The notes: generated by a model from the letters alone, not told the origin. DNA of 64,000 nucleotides from Desulfohalobium retbaense DSM 5692 (GCF_000024325.1 NC_013223.1:930001-994000), one strand, 5' to 3'; positions 53,387 to 63,270 are shown, counted from the stretch's first letter. Numbers and translations: made by a program.

Positions 53387-54940
53387 TTATTTTTTTCCTG
53401 AGATCCGTTTGACGTCGATCCCGTATTTTTTGACCTTGTAATTGATGATCCGGTAGCTGGCGCGCAGATTGCGGGCCGCCTGGAGCATATTTCCTTTGGT
53501 TTTTTTCAGCGCCTCGACCAGGAGTTCCTGTTCGAAACGGGCCACAGCCTCGCCGAAGGAGAGATCGGTGTCCGTGGCCGAACTCTCAGCGGTCTGCAAT
53601 GACGGCGGCAGATGGTAGGTCCGGATAACATCTTCGTTGCATAACAAAACAGCGCGTTCAATGCAGTTGCGCAATTCCCTGACGTTTCCCGGCCAATGGT
53701 ATTGGACGAGGAGATCGATAGCCGGTGAGGAGACCCGCTTGATACTTTTTTGGTACTCCCGGGCGAAATAGGACAGGAAATGTTCGGTCAAAGGGATGAT
53801 ATCGTCGCGGCGCTCGCGCAGGGAGGGGATGAAAACCGGAAAAACATTGATCCGGTAATACAGATCCTCGCGAAAGCTGCCATCTTCAAGGAGCATTTCC
53901 AGAGGACGGTGGGTGGCGCAAACGAGGCGGACATCGACCTTGATGGGGCGTTCGCTGCCCAGGCGCTGGATTTCGCCCTCCTGGATGGCCCGCAGGAGTT
54001 TGGCCTGGGCCTCGGCACTGAGCTCGCCGATCTCATCCAGAAAAAGCGTCCCTTCATGGGCCATTTCAAAGCGGCCTTTTTTGGCGCTGACCGCCCCGGT
54101 AAAGGCCCCTTTTTCGTGACCGAACAATTCGCTTTCCAACAGGTCTGCAGGAAGCGCAGCGCAGTTGAGCTTGATGCAGGGCTTGTCACGGCGGGGGCTG
54201 GCGCGGTGGATGGCCTCAGCCAGGAGTTCTTTCCCGGTCCCGGATTCGCCGCGCAGTAAGACCGTGGCCCGGCTCGGTGCGACCTGATAGATCTGTTGCA
54301 GGACCATGCCCATGGTCTTGGAGAAGGCGATGATCTCTTCGGTGTCGACCTGGAGCAAATCGCCGTCCTGGTGCAAAAGTCCGAGGCGTTGCCATTGTTC
54401 GCGCCGGGCGAGTTCGTCCTGGAGATGGGCGGCCTGCCGGGCGATAATCCCGGCCAAGGTTTCCAGAAACCGGCAGTGCTCTTCGAGCTTTTCCTTGGGA
54501 GCGGTGGCCAGGTCAGCGCTCAAGACACCGATGGTCTCCTGGCTTTTGCCCTCTTCGGCAGAGCTTGGCAACAAAATGGGCACACAGATAAAGGCGCACG
54601 CGGCCAGTTCGTCCGGAGGACGGCCAAAGGCGCGGTTCAGGAATTCGGGGTTGTCCGCCATGCGCGGAATAATAGACGGTGACCCCGAGGCCAGTACCTG
54701 GCCGGAAATACCCTGGCCCGGAGCGTAGCGCACGTCCGCAGCTGCGTCGTCTCCGTAGTTGAGATGGAATTGCAGGGTTGCGGTCTGGGGGTCGAAGATG
54801 GCCAGAGAGAGCCGTTCGTACCCGTGGTTGGCGGCAATGATATCCAAAAGCCGTTGCAAACCGGTTTGCAACGGGCTTTGGGGATCGAGTTCGCTCAAAA
54901 CCTGCTTGAGGGTATTGAGAAACGGCATGCACTCGGTCAT
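53387..54940 (-). CDS. Sigma-54-dependent transcriptional activator (NifA-like, GAF-AAA-HTH)
   Basis: 517 residues from the ATG at 54940. A GAF sensor (~25-175) precedes the AAA+ domain with Walker A GESGTGKE (231-238) and the sigma-54 contact loop GAFTGA (278-283). A C-terminal Fis-type helix-turn-helix (LKKTKGNMLQAARNLRASYRIINYKVKKYGI) follows. The start is 2 bp from the iorB stop and it is transcribed with iorBA. It probably activates iorAB or related genes in response to an aromatic metabolite; no sigma-54 promoter was found upstream of iorA by eye. Confidence 0.93.
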   Translation of the reverse strand: MTECMPFLNTLKQVLSELDPQSPLQTGLQRLLDIIAANHGYERLSLAIFDPQTATLQFHLNYGDDAAADVRYAPGQGISGQVLASGSPSIIPRMADNPEFLNRAFGRPPDELAACAFICVPILLPSSAEEGKSQETIGVLSADLATAPKEKLEEHCRFLETLAGIIARQAAHLQDELARREQWQRLGLLHQDGDLLQVDTEEIIAFSKTMGMVLQQIYQVAPSRATVLLRGESGTGKELLAEAIHRASPRRDKPCIKLNCAALPADLLESELFGHEKGAFTGAVSAKKGRFEMAHEGTLFLDEIGELSAEAQAKLLRAIQEGEIQRLGSERPIKVDVRLVCATHRPLEMLLEDGSFREDLYYRINVFPVFIPSLRERRDDIIPLTEHFLSYFAREYQKSIKRVSSPAIDLLVQYHWPGNVRELRNCIERAVLLCNEDVIRTYHLPPSLQTAESSATDTDLSFGEAVARFEQELLVEALKKTKGNMLQAARNLRASYRIINYKVKKYGIDVKRISGKK

Positions 54941-54942
54941 GG

Positions 54943-55533
54943 TCAGGCCGCCCCTGCTTGGCGCCCGAGGTGCGCGGCAGCGATGTTGATGTCCACAATG
55001 GCAGGTTTGAGGTAGGACCGGATACTCCGTTCCAGGGCGTCGAAACCAAAGGGGAGCACCCCGGCCCCAAAAAGGGCGCCAAGAAGGACCATGTTCGCCG
55101 TCAAAACACTGCCAGCCTGTCGTGCCAGCGCAAAACAGGGCAAAAAGGTTACCGTGTCTGCACAAGCGCGGATTTTGGTCTCCATATCCGCGGTTTCCGG
55201 ATACTGTTCCCGGCCCAGCGCCACTCCGGGCGGCGGAAGGATGTCTTGATTGGAGAAAATGGTGCCTGTCTCGTGGAGATACGGCAAGGCCCGTAAGGTC
55301 TCGAGGGGTTCGAAACCGAGCAAAATGTCGGCTTCGCCGTGATCGATACGCGGACTGGCATAGCCTCCGATAAGCACGGTGGATTCAACTACGCCCCCGC
55401 GCTGAGCCATGCCGTGGATCTCTCCCGAAGTGACAGGGGCGCCCTCGTCCAGGGCGGTGCGGGCCAAAAGGGTCGTGGCCGTCAAGGTTCCCTGCCCGCC
55501 GACTCCAGCCAGAAATATACGTGCCTTATCCAT
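54943..55533 (-). CDS. iorB: Indolepyruvate:ferredoxin oxidoreductase, beta subunit
   Basis: A 196-residue gamma-type subunit. The N-terminus IFLAGVGGQGTLTATTLLA is the pyruvate/2-ketoacid:ferredoxin oxidoreductase gamma-domain hallmark (GxGGQG). With IorA it oxidatively decarboxylates aryl pyruvates to aryl-acyl-CoA and reduces ferredoxin, in aromatic amino acid fermentation. It overlaps iorA by 8 bp. Confidence 0.92.
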   Translation of the reverse strand: MDKARIFLAGVGGQGTLTATTLLARTALDEGAPVTSGEIHGMAQRGGVVESTVLIGGYASPRIDHGEADILLGFEPLETLRALPYLHETGTIFSNQDILPPPGVALGREQYPETADMETKIRACADTVTFLPCFALARQAGSVLTANMVLLGALFGAGVLPFGFDALERSIRSYLKPAIVDINIAAAHLGRQAGAA

Positions 55534-57373
55534 TATCGCTCCTTTTCCGAGCTTTGATATCAGGGCAAATCTGAACGCAGAGCATGCACCCCGTGCACTG
55601 GTCTTCGCTGATGGTCACCTGTCCTTCGGAGATGGTGAAGGCGGGACAGGCCACTTGTTCGGCGCACTGGAGCACTTCCTGACCCTGTTGGGCTACATAC
55701 GCCACTTGCGGGGCCTTTTTCTTCAGCACTCGTTTGGCAAAAAGCGCACATGGATCCTTGGCGATGAGCACTCGGACACCCGACATGGCCTTGAGTTCCT
55801 GCAATGCCTCAAGAGTGGCCTTGTGGTTGAACGGTTTGACAGTCTTGATCTGACTGACACCGCAACCACGGACGATCTGCTCAATGTCCACTTTGTTTGC
55901 ATTTTCGCCAAGAGCGGTCTGGTCAACCCCTGGGTGGGGCTGGTGGCCGGTCATGGCTGTGGTACGGTTGTCGAGGACCACAACCAGGATGTCGTGGTCG
56001 TTATAGACCGCATTGACCAATCCGGTAATGCCGGAGTGGAAGAACGTGGAGTCGCCGATGAAAGCGACAACGTCCCGCCCCGTGGCCGCGGCCATGCCGG
56101 ACCCTCCGGAAACCGAAGATCCCATGCAGAACAAAAAGTCCGCAGCCTTGAGCGGGGGCAGGATGCCCAGGGTGTAGCAGCCGATATCTGAGGAATAAAT
56201 AGCCTCGTCACCGAAAACCTGGCGCACGGCGTAATAGGTTGCCCGGTGGGAACACCCGGCGCACAGGTTGGGCGGTCGATTGGGAAGTCCTTCCTGGCCT
56301 TGGCAGGCCGGTGCAGAGGGCGGGGTGCCTGCCACTGCCTGGGCCAGGGCGTGAGCGACTGTCCTGGTGGAAAATTCCCCGCAACGCGGCAGGAACTCGC
56401 TTTTCCCGATGATTTCCAGATCCAGCTGATGGCGTTGGGCCATTTCCCGAATGGCGCTTTCCACAAAAGGTTCCAGTTCCTCGACGACAACTACCTTGTC
56501 ACGTCCCTGAATGAATTCCAGGAGCTGGTGCTGGGGCAGAGGATAGCTGACCTTGAGTTCCAGCAGGCTGAACTGGTCGGCCTGAGGCATGTCCAGCAAG
56601 GCGTCCTGGACATAGGCACGGCAGATGCTGCTGGCGATGATGCCCACAGGGCCTTGCCCGGAAACCGTATTCCACTCTTGATTCTGGATTTCCTCTTCGA
56701 TGGAGGCGAGTTGGTGCAATAGCTTCGGGTGCCTGTCCCGAGCCACAGCTGGAATGGGCACAAAGCGCATGGGATTTTTTTCAAATTGGCCGGTCCGTTT
56801 GGCGGGCGGCAACGCGTCGAAGCGCACAGGGCCCCGGAGGTGGTTCACCCGGGTGGTCGTTCGAAGCATAACAGGCTGCTGCCATTTGGCCGAGAGCAGG
56901 AGGGCGTCACGGGTCATGTCTTTGGCTTCCTGAGCCGTTGACGGTTCAAAGCACGGCATCCCGGCCAGCCGGGCGTAGGCCCGATTATCCTGCTCATTCT
57001 GGCTGGAGTGGCAGCCCGGGTCGTCGGCGCTCAACAGGACCAGACCTCCCGGTGTGCCGATATAGGCCAGGGTCATCAAGGGATCGGCGGCCACATTGAC
57101 CCCGACATGTTTCATGGTCACCAGAGTGGGGACGCCTCCCAGGGCAGCCCCTCCGCCGACTTCCAAGGCCACTTTTTCGTTGACTGAATATTCAAAGTGG
57201 AAGTTCCCCTCTGGAGAGACCCTGAACAAAGTGTCCGGGACTTCAGAGGATGGGGTGCCGGGATAACAGGTCACACAACCAACACCGGCCTCGAGGGCGC
57301 CGCGGGCTATGGCCTCGTTACCCAGCAAGAGGTGCGTTGTTCCCGGGGCATCGGCAAGCAAAGGATGTGGCAT
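55526..57373 (-). CDS. iorA: Indolepyruvate:ferredoxin oxidoreductase, alpha subunit
   Basis: About 615 residues. The start at 57373 is tentative; an ATG four codons earlier (57385) also fits and neither has a strong Shine-Dalgarno. The N-terminal 2-ketoacid oxidoreductase domain (CVTCYPGTPSSEVPDTL), the cysteine motif CAGCSHRATY and the TPP-binding GDSTFFHSGITGLVNA ... LDNRTTAMTG are clear. A C-terminal ferredoxin-like part reads CTGCMLCVQICP, with further cysteines before it. It works with IorB in CoA-ester formation. Confidence 0.93.
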   Translation of the reverse strand: MPHPLLADAPGTTHLLLGNEAIARGALEAGVGCVTCYPGTPSSEVPDTLFRVSPEGNFHFEYSVNEKVALEVGGGAALGGVPTLVTMKHVGVNVAADPLMTLAYIGTPGGLVLLSADDPGCHSSQNEQDNRAYARLAGMPCFEPSTAQEAKDMTRDALLLSAKWQQPVMLRTTTRVNHLRGPVRFDALPPAKRTGQFEKNPMRFVPIPAVARDRHPKLLHQLASIEEEIQNQEWNTVSGQGPVGIIASSICRAYVQDALLDMPQADQFSLLELKVSYPLPQHQLLEFIQGRDKVVVVEELEPFVESAIREMAQRHQLDLEIIGKSEFLPRCGEFSTRTVAHALAQAVAGTPPSAPACQGQEGLPNRPPNLCAGCSHRATYYAVRQVFGDEAIYSSDIGCYTLGILPPLKAADFLFCMGSSVSGGSGMAAATGRDVVAFIGDSTFFHSGITGLVNAVYNDHDILVVVLDNRTTAMTGHQPHPGVDQTALGENANKVDIEQIVRGCGVSQIKTVKPFNHKATLEALQELKAMSGVRVLIAKDPCALFAKRVLKKKAPQVAYVAQQGQEVLQCAEQVACPAFTISEGQVTISEDQCTGCMLCVQICPDIKARKRSDNG

Positions 57374-57652
57374 TGTTCTGTCCATTCGTGCTTGGAGTTG
57401 TGAGAAGTGAGGACCAACCAGCGGCAGTTGCTCATGCCGCTTCGAATTGCTGGTCTCCCCCACCCAGAACCAGAGGGAAGGAGGAGCCAGTGTTGCACTC
57501 ATCGGGCTACTCAACAAGATCCCACGGGCAGTGTTGTGAGAAACCGTTCACACCTGAATCCAGAAGCGCATGCGCTGTGAACGTGAACGTTTTTACGTCT
57601 TGCCCTTGGGATTTTTGAACCCCTGCGTGATAAAGATTGTTTCAACAGTCAG
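57374..57652. promoter_or_regulatory. Upstream region of iorA with inverted repeat
   Basis: CGTTCACA (57545-57552) and TGTGAACG (57576-57583) form an inverted repeat whose centre contains the palindrome AGCGCATGCGCT (57565-57576); GTGAACG is repeated directly downstream. It lies ~170-210 bp upstream of iorA, a position typical of enhancer sites for sigma-54 activators. No TGGCAC-N5-TTGC promoter was found with correct spacing. Confidence 0.4.
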
Positions 57653-58327
57653 TTAGGAGGCACTTTCCTGGTGCTGGCGTATCTGCGAGATCTTATATTC
57701 AAGAAAATCCTGACGCCCGGGCTCCTGCGATGTGCGCAATTCCTGATAGGCCGAGAGGGCTGTGTCCCAGTTCTGCGCGGCTTCGGCAGTCGCAGCGAGT
57801 TCTGTCAGAAAAAACTGACGGTAGGGCTCAGCAATGGTCTCCCGCAGGCTTTGGAGAATATCGAGCGCTTGCTCGGTATTGCCGCTGAGTCGCAACGCCT
57901 TGGCCTGTCCGAATTGGGCTACGGTATGCAGCGCGGCGTCGGCAGGAGTGGTTTGGACCAATGCCTCCCAGGCCGTGCTGGCCTGTTCATATTTTTCGGC
58001 TTCCATGGCCAGGCGGGCCATTTCGAGCCGCACCCCCTGCTGCATGGAAGAAGGCGCTTTTGAGGCGAAGGTGTCCAGGGCCTGAGCAGCCTGGGCCGGA
58101 TCCTGCATGCTCAGGATTTGTCCCAGTTCGTTCTGGGCCGAGGCGATCTGGCGTTGCTGGTAGAGCGTGAACCCGGAATAGCCGGCAGCGATCAGGACCA
58201 CCGCACCGATGACGATGCCTATCGTCTTCAAATTGTCGGTGATTTTGCGCAACAGGGGATGGATGTCTTCGCTGACTTCCTGCTCCAGATGGTCACTGAA
58301 ACTCTCATGGGGCTGGCTGGGTTGCAT
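57653..58327 (-). CDS. YfgM-like tetratricopeptide membrane-anchored protein
   Basis: 224 residues from the ATG at 58327, with AAGGA 10 bp upstream. A short cytosolic N-terminus, one helix (IGIVIGAVVLIAAGYSGF, ~35-53) and a periplasmic helical TPR region follow (ALDTFASKAPSSMQQGVRLEMARLAM; repeated ~35-residue helices). This is the PF09976 layout of YfgM, a partner of BamB/PpiD in envelope protein folding. It is not in an operon with bam genes here. Confidence 0.75.
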   Translation of the reverse strand: MQPSQPHESFSDHLEQEVSEDIHPLLRKITDNLKTIGIVIGAVVLIAAGYSGFTLYQQRQIASAQNELGQILSMQDPAQAAQALDTFASKAPSSMQQGVRLEMARLAMEAEKYEQASTAWEALVQTTPADAALHTVAQFGQAKALRLSGNTEQALDILQSLRETIAEPYRQFFLTELAATAEAAQNWDTALSAYQELRTSQEPGRQDFLEYKISQIRQHQESAS

Positions 58328-58628
58328 ACGGTTCTGGTCCTTCGGTTTGCGGATACTGCGATAGTGGCTCTCAGTCCGGGGCCGGGCCGGAGCAAAAGAG
58401 ACTCCTCTAGGAAAAAACGGAACACTTATAAAGGCAACGGGCCCAAAGGTCAAAAGGTTCCCGCGTCGTCATCCTTGCCGCCGGACATGGCCTTCCTGGA
58501 AACAAAAGCCAAGATGTCCGGCAGTTCGATAGTCGAGGGACGTCATAACCCGATATTTTTGTTGTTGTTCCGCAAGATTGTCGACTGGGGGGGGGACGCT
58601 CTTTGCCTCTGTGCCCGGCCGGGCGGAT
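58328..58628. other. Intergenic region with a 9-bp inverted repeat
   Basis: These 301 bp hold a hairpin with arms GCCGGACAT (58480-58488) and ATGTCCGGC (58514-58522) plus partly paired inner bases. It lies downstream of the RND transporter gene on the minus strand and has no T-run. Confidence 0.5.
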
Positions 58629-61600
58629 TCAGGGCGATTCGTATTTTTCTTCTGTGATTGTCGGGATTTTTTCCATGCGGATAAAAAACAGCAACAGAGA
58701 AGGCGTGACAAAGACTGTGAGAATCGTCGACAACGCCAATCCACCAAGCACGACACTGCCCAGGCCGCGATAAAGTTCGGAGCCGGGCCCCGGGGCGATC
58801 ACCAGCGGGAGCATTCCAAAAATGGACGTACAGGCGCTCATGTAAATCGGTCTGATTCTGGTCCTGACCGATTCTCGGACCGCCTTGAGGTGCCCCATGC
58901 CACTGAGACGAATATTGTTCAGGGACTGGTGGACGATCAGAATAGCGTTATTGACCACAATCCCGATCAGGATGATGAAACCGAGCATGGTCAGTACATC
59001 CAAAGGTTGGGGCACCAGGAACCAATCGACCAGTTTGAGCCCCAAAAACCCCCCAGCGGCAGCCAAGGGGACGGTGAACATGATCACCAAGGGGTAGAGA
59101 AAGTTTCCAAACAGGGCGGACATGAGCAGATAGGTGATAATGATCGCCAGAATAAAATTTCCTTTGAGCACGTCCCAGGTCTGTTCCAGTTTGTCTGCCG
59201 CACCGCTCATGTCAACTGAAATGCCGTCCAGTAGCCCCGCTTGCCTGAGTTGGGGGACAGCCTTTGAGGATATGGTCTCCATGCCAGCTTGCAAGGCGAG
59301 GGTTTCCGGGGGGGTGACTTCAAGGGTCACGGTTCGTTGGCGTTCGAGATGGCGGATTTCGCTGATGCCGTAGCTCCGTTCCAGCCGACTGAGCGAAGAG
59401 ATCGGAACAACGGCTCCCGTTGGCGTGACGATCTGGGACTGGAACAGGTCTTCGGGGGTATTGATGCCCGGCTTGCCCTTGAGCACCAGATCGATTTTCT
59501 TTTCCCCTTCCTGTTTGAAATCATCAATATCCCGTCCGTCCATGAAGACATCCAGGGTGGTCCCGAGTTCGCCCACGGTCAGGCCCAGCGCCTTGAGGCG
59601 CTGTTGTTTGGGGATATATCGGATCTCGGGATACAAGGTTTCCAGAGAGGGTTGGGGACGGATCTGGGAACCGGGCAGGGTTTTGGAAATCGAACCATAC
59701 AGGGCCCCTGCAGCCTGGATGACCTGGTCCAGATTTTTGCCCCGGACATCGACGTTGATACTGCGTCCCCCGCCGAGTTCCTGTTCGAAAATACCGGCCT
59801 GGAGGCTGACACCGAAGATGCCTGGAAAACTGTTGACCACCCGTCGCAGGGTCGGGATGAGTTCTCTGCCCTTTTGGTCGTGGGTGGCGGTCGCACCAAA
59901 AAGCATCAAGGTGTCGGCTCCGATATAAAACAGATCCTCGATACCGGTTTCTCCCCCATCCTGTTGGCCCATGCGGGGGGCGACCATATCCGCGATCTGC
60001 TGGCCGATGTCCTCACGCTCGGCGTAGGACAGGCCGGGCGGAGGGATCATGATGTTCAAGATCAGGTTGCGGTTGCCCTGGGGGAGATATTCGAGTTTGG
60101 GAAACAGGGCGACAGCCAGGAAAATCGCCAGGGCGGTCAATCCAGTGAGTGTAATCAGTCGAGAGGCCCAATTGGCCGTGGCTAATCGAACCAGGCCCAT
60201 CATGGCGCGTACAAAATAGGATCCGAAGGTGCCGAGTAGCCCCTGTTTTTTGGTATCGTGGCGGCGGCGGGACCAGGTGAAGAAATGTTTTGCGAGCATG
60301 GGAATGACCAGCACCGAAACGAAAAGACTCAATGCGATGGCGCAGGTCACGGCGATAGCGATGTCTTTGAACAATTGCCCGGCTTCCTGTTCAATGAATA
60401 CCACCGGCAGGAAGACGGCGACAGTGGTCAGGGTCGATGCCAGCACCGCCCCCCAGACCTCTCTGGCCCCATGGTAGGCGGACTCGAAAGGGGATTTTCC
60501 CATCGATCGGTGGCGGTCGATATTTTCCAGGACCACGATGGCGCTGTCGACAAGCATGCCGACAGCAAAAGCAATTCCGGCCAGGCTGATAACATTGAGG
60601 TTGCGGCCAAAGCCATTCATGAAGACAAAGGTACCGATAATGCTTATGGGAATCGCCGCGGCCACAATGATCGTCGAGGACACTGAACGCAGGAAAATGA
60701 GCAGGGTCAATACCGCCAGCAGCCCCCCAAGCAGGATATTGCGCTTGACGAGGTCAATAGCCCCGTTGATGTAGGGACGCTGATCGTACACCCAGTCCAA
60801 AAATACGTCCTGGTCGGCGAGCAGTCCCTGATTGAGGTCGTTGACCACGGCCTCGGCGCGGTTGGTCATATCCAGGACGTTGACCCCGGGCTCAGGTTTG
60901 ATGCCGCAGACGATGCCGTTTTGGCCGTTGTGCATCATGGCCGCATCGTTGTCCGCATACCCGAAATGGACCTCGGCGACATCCCCGACGCGGACAACGT
61001 TGTCGCCTCGGGCGTGGATAACTGTCTGAGTGATATCCGCAGGCGTCTTGAATTCCCCGATGGTGCGCAGGCGGTAGTCGCGGCGGCCGATACCAGTCGT
61101 CCCTGCGGAGACATTTGTGTTATCCCCTTGCAAAACAGCGATGACTTCCTGGACCCGGAGCGCATGGGCGGCGAGTTTTTCCGGGTCCAGGGTGACCTGC
61201 ATTTCCTTTTCCGTGCCCCCGAAGACCAGCAAGTCAGCGACCCCGGGTACACGTTCAAGGTATTGACGAACCTCGTTTTCGAAAAATGTCCGGTATTCCT
61301 GGATGGGCCGGGGGGAGGTCTCTTTCGTCTTCAGAAGCATCCAGACCACAGGAGAGGTGGAGGCCCCTGAGGCATTGATAATCGGTTTTTCGACGCCATC
61401 AGGATACGACGGGACCTCGTCAAGTTTGTTGGAGACGCGTAGCAAAGCGGTGTCGACATCCGTGCCCACCTTAAAGCGCAGTGTGATCTGGGAGCGGTTG
61501 TTTTGGCAGGAACTTTCCATTTCCACCAGGTTGGAGACCCCTTTCAGGGCATCCTCCTGCTCTTCGACAATCTCCCGTTCCACTTCGTATGGTGTCGCGC

Positions 61601-61757
61601 CGGGCCAGACGGTGGTGACCGTAATCTCCGGTTCGGTGACCGTGGGACTGAGCTGATAGGGCATTTGCCGCAGACCCAGGATGCCGAAAAGGAGAATCAG
61701 AATAACCGCGACAAGCACGGTGACCGGTTTGGTAATAGCGAATTTGACGATATTCAT
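58629..61757 (-). CDS. RND multidrug efflux transporter (HAE1/AcrB type)
   Basis: A 1042-residue inner-membrane RND pump with 12 helices and two large periplasmic loops. The N-terminus (AITKPVTVLVAVILILLFGILGLRQMP) is family-typical. The TM4 proton-relay motif reads VGMLVDSAIVVLENI: the first Asp of AcrB's DD pair is kept, the second is Ser. The TM10 lysine region reads IVVNNAILIVHQ. Other HAE1 proteins show similar variants. It pairs with the adaptor upstream in the operon. A TolC-type outer membrane factor must be encoded elsewhere. Confidence 0.9.
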   Translation of the reverse strand: MNIVKFAITKPVTVLVAVILILLFGILGLRQMPYQLSPTVTEPEITVTTVWPGATPYEVEREIVEEQEDALKGVSNLVEMESSCQNNRSQITLRFKVGTDVDTALLRVSNKLDEVPSYPDGVEKPIINASGASTSPVVWMLLKTKETSPRPIQEYRTFFENEVRQYLERVPGVADLLVFGGTEKEMQVTLDPEKLAAHALRVQEVIAVLQGDNTNVSAGTTGIGRRDYRLRTIGEFKTPADITQTVIHARGDNVVRVGDVAEVHFGYADNDAAMMHNGQNGIVCGIKPEPGVNVLDMTNRAEAVVNDLNQGLLADQDVFLDWVYDQRPYINGAIDLVKRNILLGGLLAVLTLLIFLRSVSSTIIVAAAIPISIIGTFVFMNGFGRNLNVISLAGIAFAVGMLVDSAIVVLENIDRHRSMGKSPFESAYHGAREVWGAVLASTLTTVAVFLPVVFIEQEAGQLFKDIAIAVTCAIALSLFVSVLVIPMLAKHFFTWSRRRHDTKKQGLLGTFGSYFVRAMMGLVRLATANWASRLITLTGLTALAIFLAVALFPKLEYLPQGNRNLILNIMIPPPGLSYAEREDIGQQIADMVAPRMGQQDGGETGIEDLFYIGADTLMLFGATATHDQKGRELIPTLRRVVNSFPGIFGVSLQAGIFEQELGGGRSINVDVRGKNLDQVIQAAGALYGSISKTLPGSQIRPQPSLETLYPEIRYIPKQQRLKALGLTVGELGTTLDVFMDGRDIDDFKQEGEKKIDLVLKGKPGINTPEDLFQSQIVTPTGAVVPISSLSRLERSYGISEIRHLERQRTVTLEVTPPETLALQAGMETISSKAVPQLRQAGLLDGISVDMSGAADKLEQTWDVLKGNFILAIIITYLLMSALFGNFLYPLVIMFTVPLAAAGGFLGLKLVDWFLVPQPLDVLTMLGFIILIGIVVNNAILIVHQSLNNIRLSGMGHLKAVRESVRTRIRPIYMSACTSIFGMLPLVIAPGPGSELYRGLGSVVLGGLALSTILTVFVTPSLLLFFIRMEKIPTITEEKYESP

Positions 61758-61903
61758 GGCGTTATCTCTGGTTGGTCCTCTGCTGGGGGGGAAGGGGACA
61801 CGGTTCTGCGCACTATCCGCCCTGAGAGAGGTGTGTCGTTCCTAGCGCCAGCAAAAATAATGCGTGGGGCGATACCGGGCACCGAGGGCGTTTGCCGCGG
61901 GCG

Positions 61904-62995
61904 TTATTTTTCGGTGGCGGGAGTCTGCCGGGAAGAGGGACGGACACTTTGCCCTGGTTGCAAACGTTCGTTGCCTTTGATCACCACCTCGGCACCGGTC
62001 TGGAGTTTGTCCGACTGCACGCCAATTGCGTCGTCGCGGTACCCGATGATGGCCACTTCAATGGGAAACACCTTCTGCTCGCGCACAATATAGAGGACTG
62101 AACGCCCCTCTTTTTCCAGGACGGCTTCCCGCGGCACCAGAAATCCCTTGGCCTCATGGCCGGTGGGGAAAGCGGCCCGGGCCTCTATTCCTGCCGCCAG
62201 ACGCGCGTCGGAAGTGAAACGGAGTTTGACCGGGACCGTGCGGCTGACAGCATCGCCCTGGCGGATAACGGCCTGTATACGGGCTTGATAAGTGGTTTCA
62301 GCGGTGGTCAGGGAAAGAGCCTGGCCGGTGTGGATGAAGGGCAGCACCTGCTGGTCAACAGGAAACACGGCATCCATTTTGTTTTGACCAGCAAGGGTTG
62401 CCACTGGTTGTCCAGGCGCAAACCATTCGCCTTGACTGAGATGTTTTTCCAGGATGATGCCCGTGAAAGGGGCAGTGATCCGTTTTTTCTGGAGTTCATC
62501 GTGCAGCCGGGCCAGTTTGGCCTTGTGCCCCGCGACCTGTTGCTCCAGGGCGCGAGTCGTCAGGCGGGCATCGTCGTATTCCTGTTCGGATACTGTCTCG
62601 CGCTTGTAGAGGTTGTGAATGCGCTGCAGTCGCAGTTTGGACTGTTCCAATTGCACTTCACTCTGGGCGAGGGCGGCGCGTTGTTCCCGGATAGAGCCTT
62701 CAAGGAGGGTCGACTCCAATTGGACCAGGGTGTCTCCTGACTGGACGGCGTCGCCAGCTTCAAAATGGACGCTGGCCACCAGTCCGCTGATCTCTCCGGA
62801 AACATCAGCCAACTGCGCGTAGTCCAGGCTGCCTATGTATTCGGTTGTCGGGGCGATCAAGCCTTCGCTCGCCGGGGCGGTGACCACGGGCGCGGGGGGA
62901 CGGTCTTGCTGGGCAGTTGCCGGAGCGGGGCTTCCGGACACGGCGATGCCGACAAGGAATAGCGCCCACAGGGCGTGCAGAAATATGCGGCGCAT
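61904..62995 (-). CDS. RND periplasmic adaptor (HlyD/AcrA-type)
   Basis: A 363-residue membrane fusion protein. A signal peptide (LWALFLVGIAVSG, cleavage near ATAQ) precedes a biotinyl-lipoyl-like domain (VSGEISGLVASVHFEAGDAVQSGDTLVQLE), a coiled-coil hairpin (~95-150) and beta-barrel and MP domains. No lipobox cysteine is present, so it is not lipid-anchored. GGAG is 8 bp upstream. It bridges the RND pump and an outer-membrane channel. Confidence 0.9.
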   Translation of the reverse strand: MRRIFLHALWALFLVGIAVSGSPAPATAQQDRPPAPVVTAPASEGLIAPTTEYIGSLDYAQLADVSGEISGLVASVHFEAGDAVQSGDTLVQLESTLLEGSIREQRAALAQSEVQLEQSKLRLQRIHNLYKRETVSEQEYDDARLTTRALEQQVAGHKAKLARLHDELQKKRITAPFTGIILEKHLSQGEWFAPGQPVATLAGQNKMDAVFPVDQQVLPFIHTGQALSLTTAETTYQARIQAVIRQGDAVSRTVPVKLRFTSDARLAAGIEARAAFPTGHEAKGFLVPREAVLEKEGRSVLYIVREQKVFPIEVAIIGYRDDAIGVQSDKLQTGAEVVIKGNERLQPGQSVRPSSRQTPATEK

Positions 62996-63075
62996 AGGTT
63001 GTTCTCCATTGGCTGGTGATGCGGTCCTCTGTTCGCAGGGCGAAAGGAGGGATTCAAAGCGTTTTCAGAGCGCGC

Positions 63076-63104
63076 AAAGTAGTTGGAGCGTCTCCATTTG
63101 ACAA
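63076..63104 (-). promoter_or_regulatory. RND operon promoter with palindromic spacer
   Basis: On the minus strand TTGTCA (63099-63104), 17 bp, TACTTT (63076-63081). The spacer contains GGAGACGCTCC, a short palindrome suited to a repressor. It lies ~80 bp upstream of the adaptor start. Confidence 0.5.
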
Positions 63105-63254
63105 GTCTTTGTTCCTTTTCCGTCTGGAGTTGTGGACCTGAAAGCTGAATGGCCACAGGGCACGGATTCAGGTTTTCTGGTTTAGCTCTTGTCAAGGCCG
63201 CATGGGGTGATTAATCTGACAAGAATAGGCATTTTGTCTTGGAAGGAGCGAACC

Positions 63255-63270
63255 GGAACCCGCGGGTTCC
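63255..63270. promoter_or_regulatory. 16-bp perfect palindrome upstream of degP
   Basis: GGAACCCGCGGGTTCC lies ~20 bp before the degP ATG and just ahead of the Shine-Dalgarno. It could be an operator or a 5'-UTR hairpin. Confidence 0.5.
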
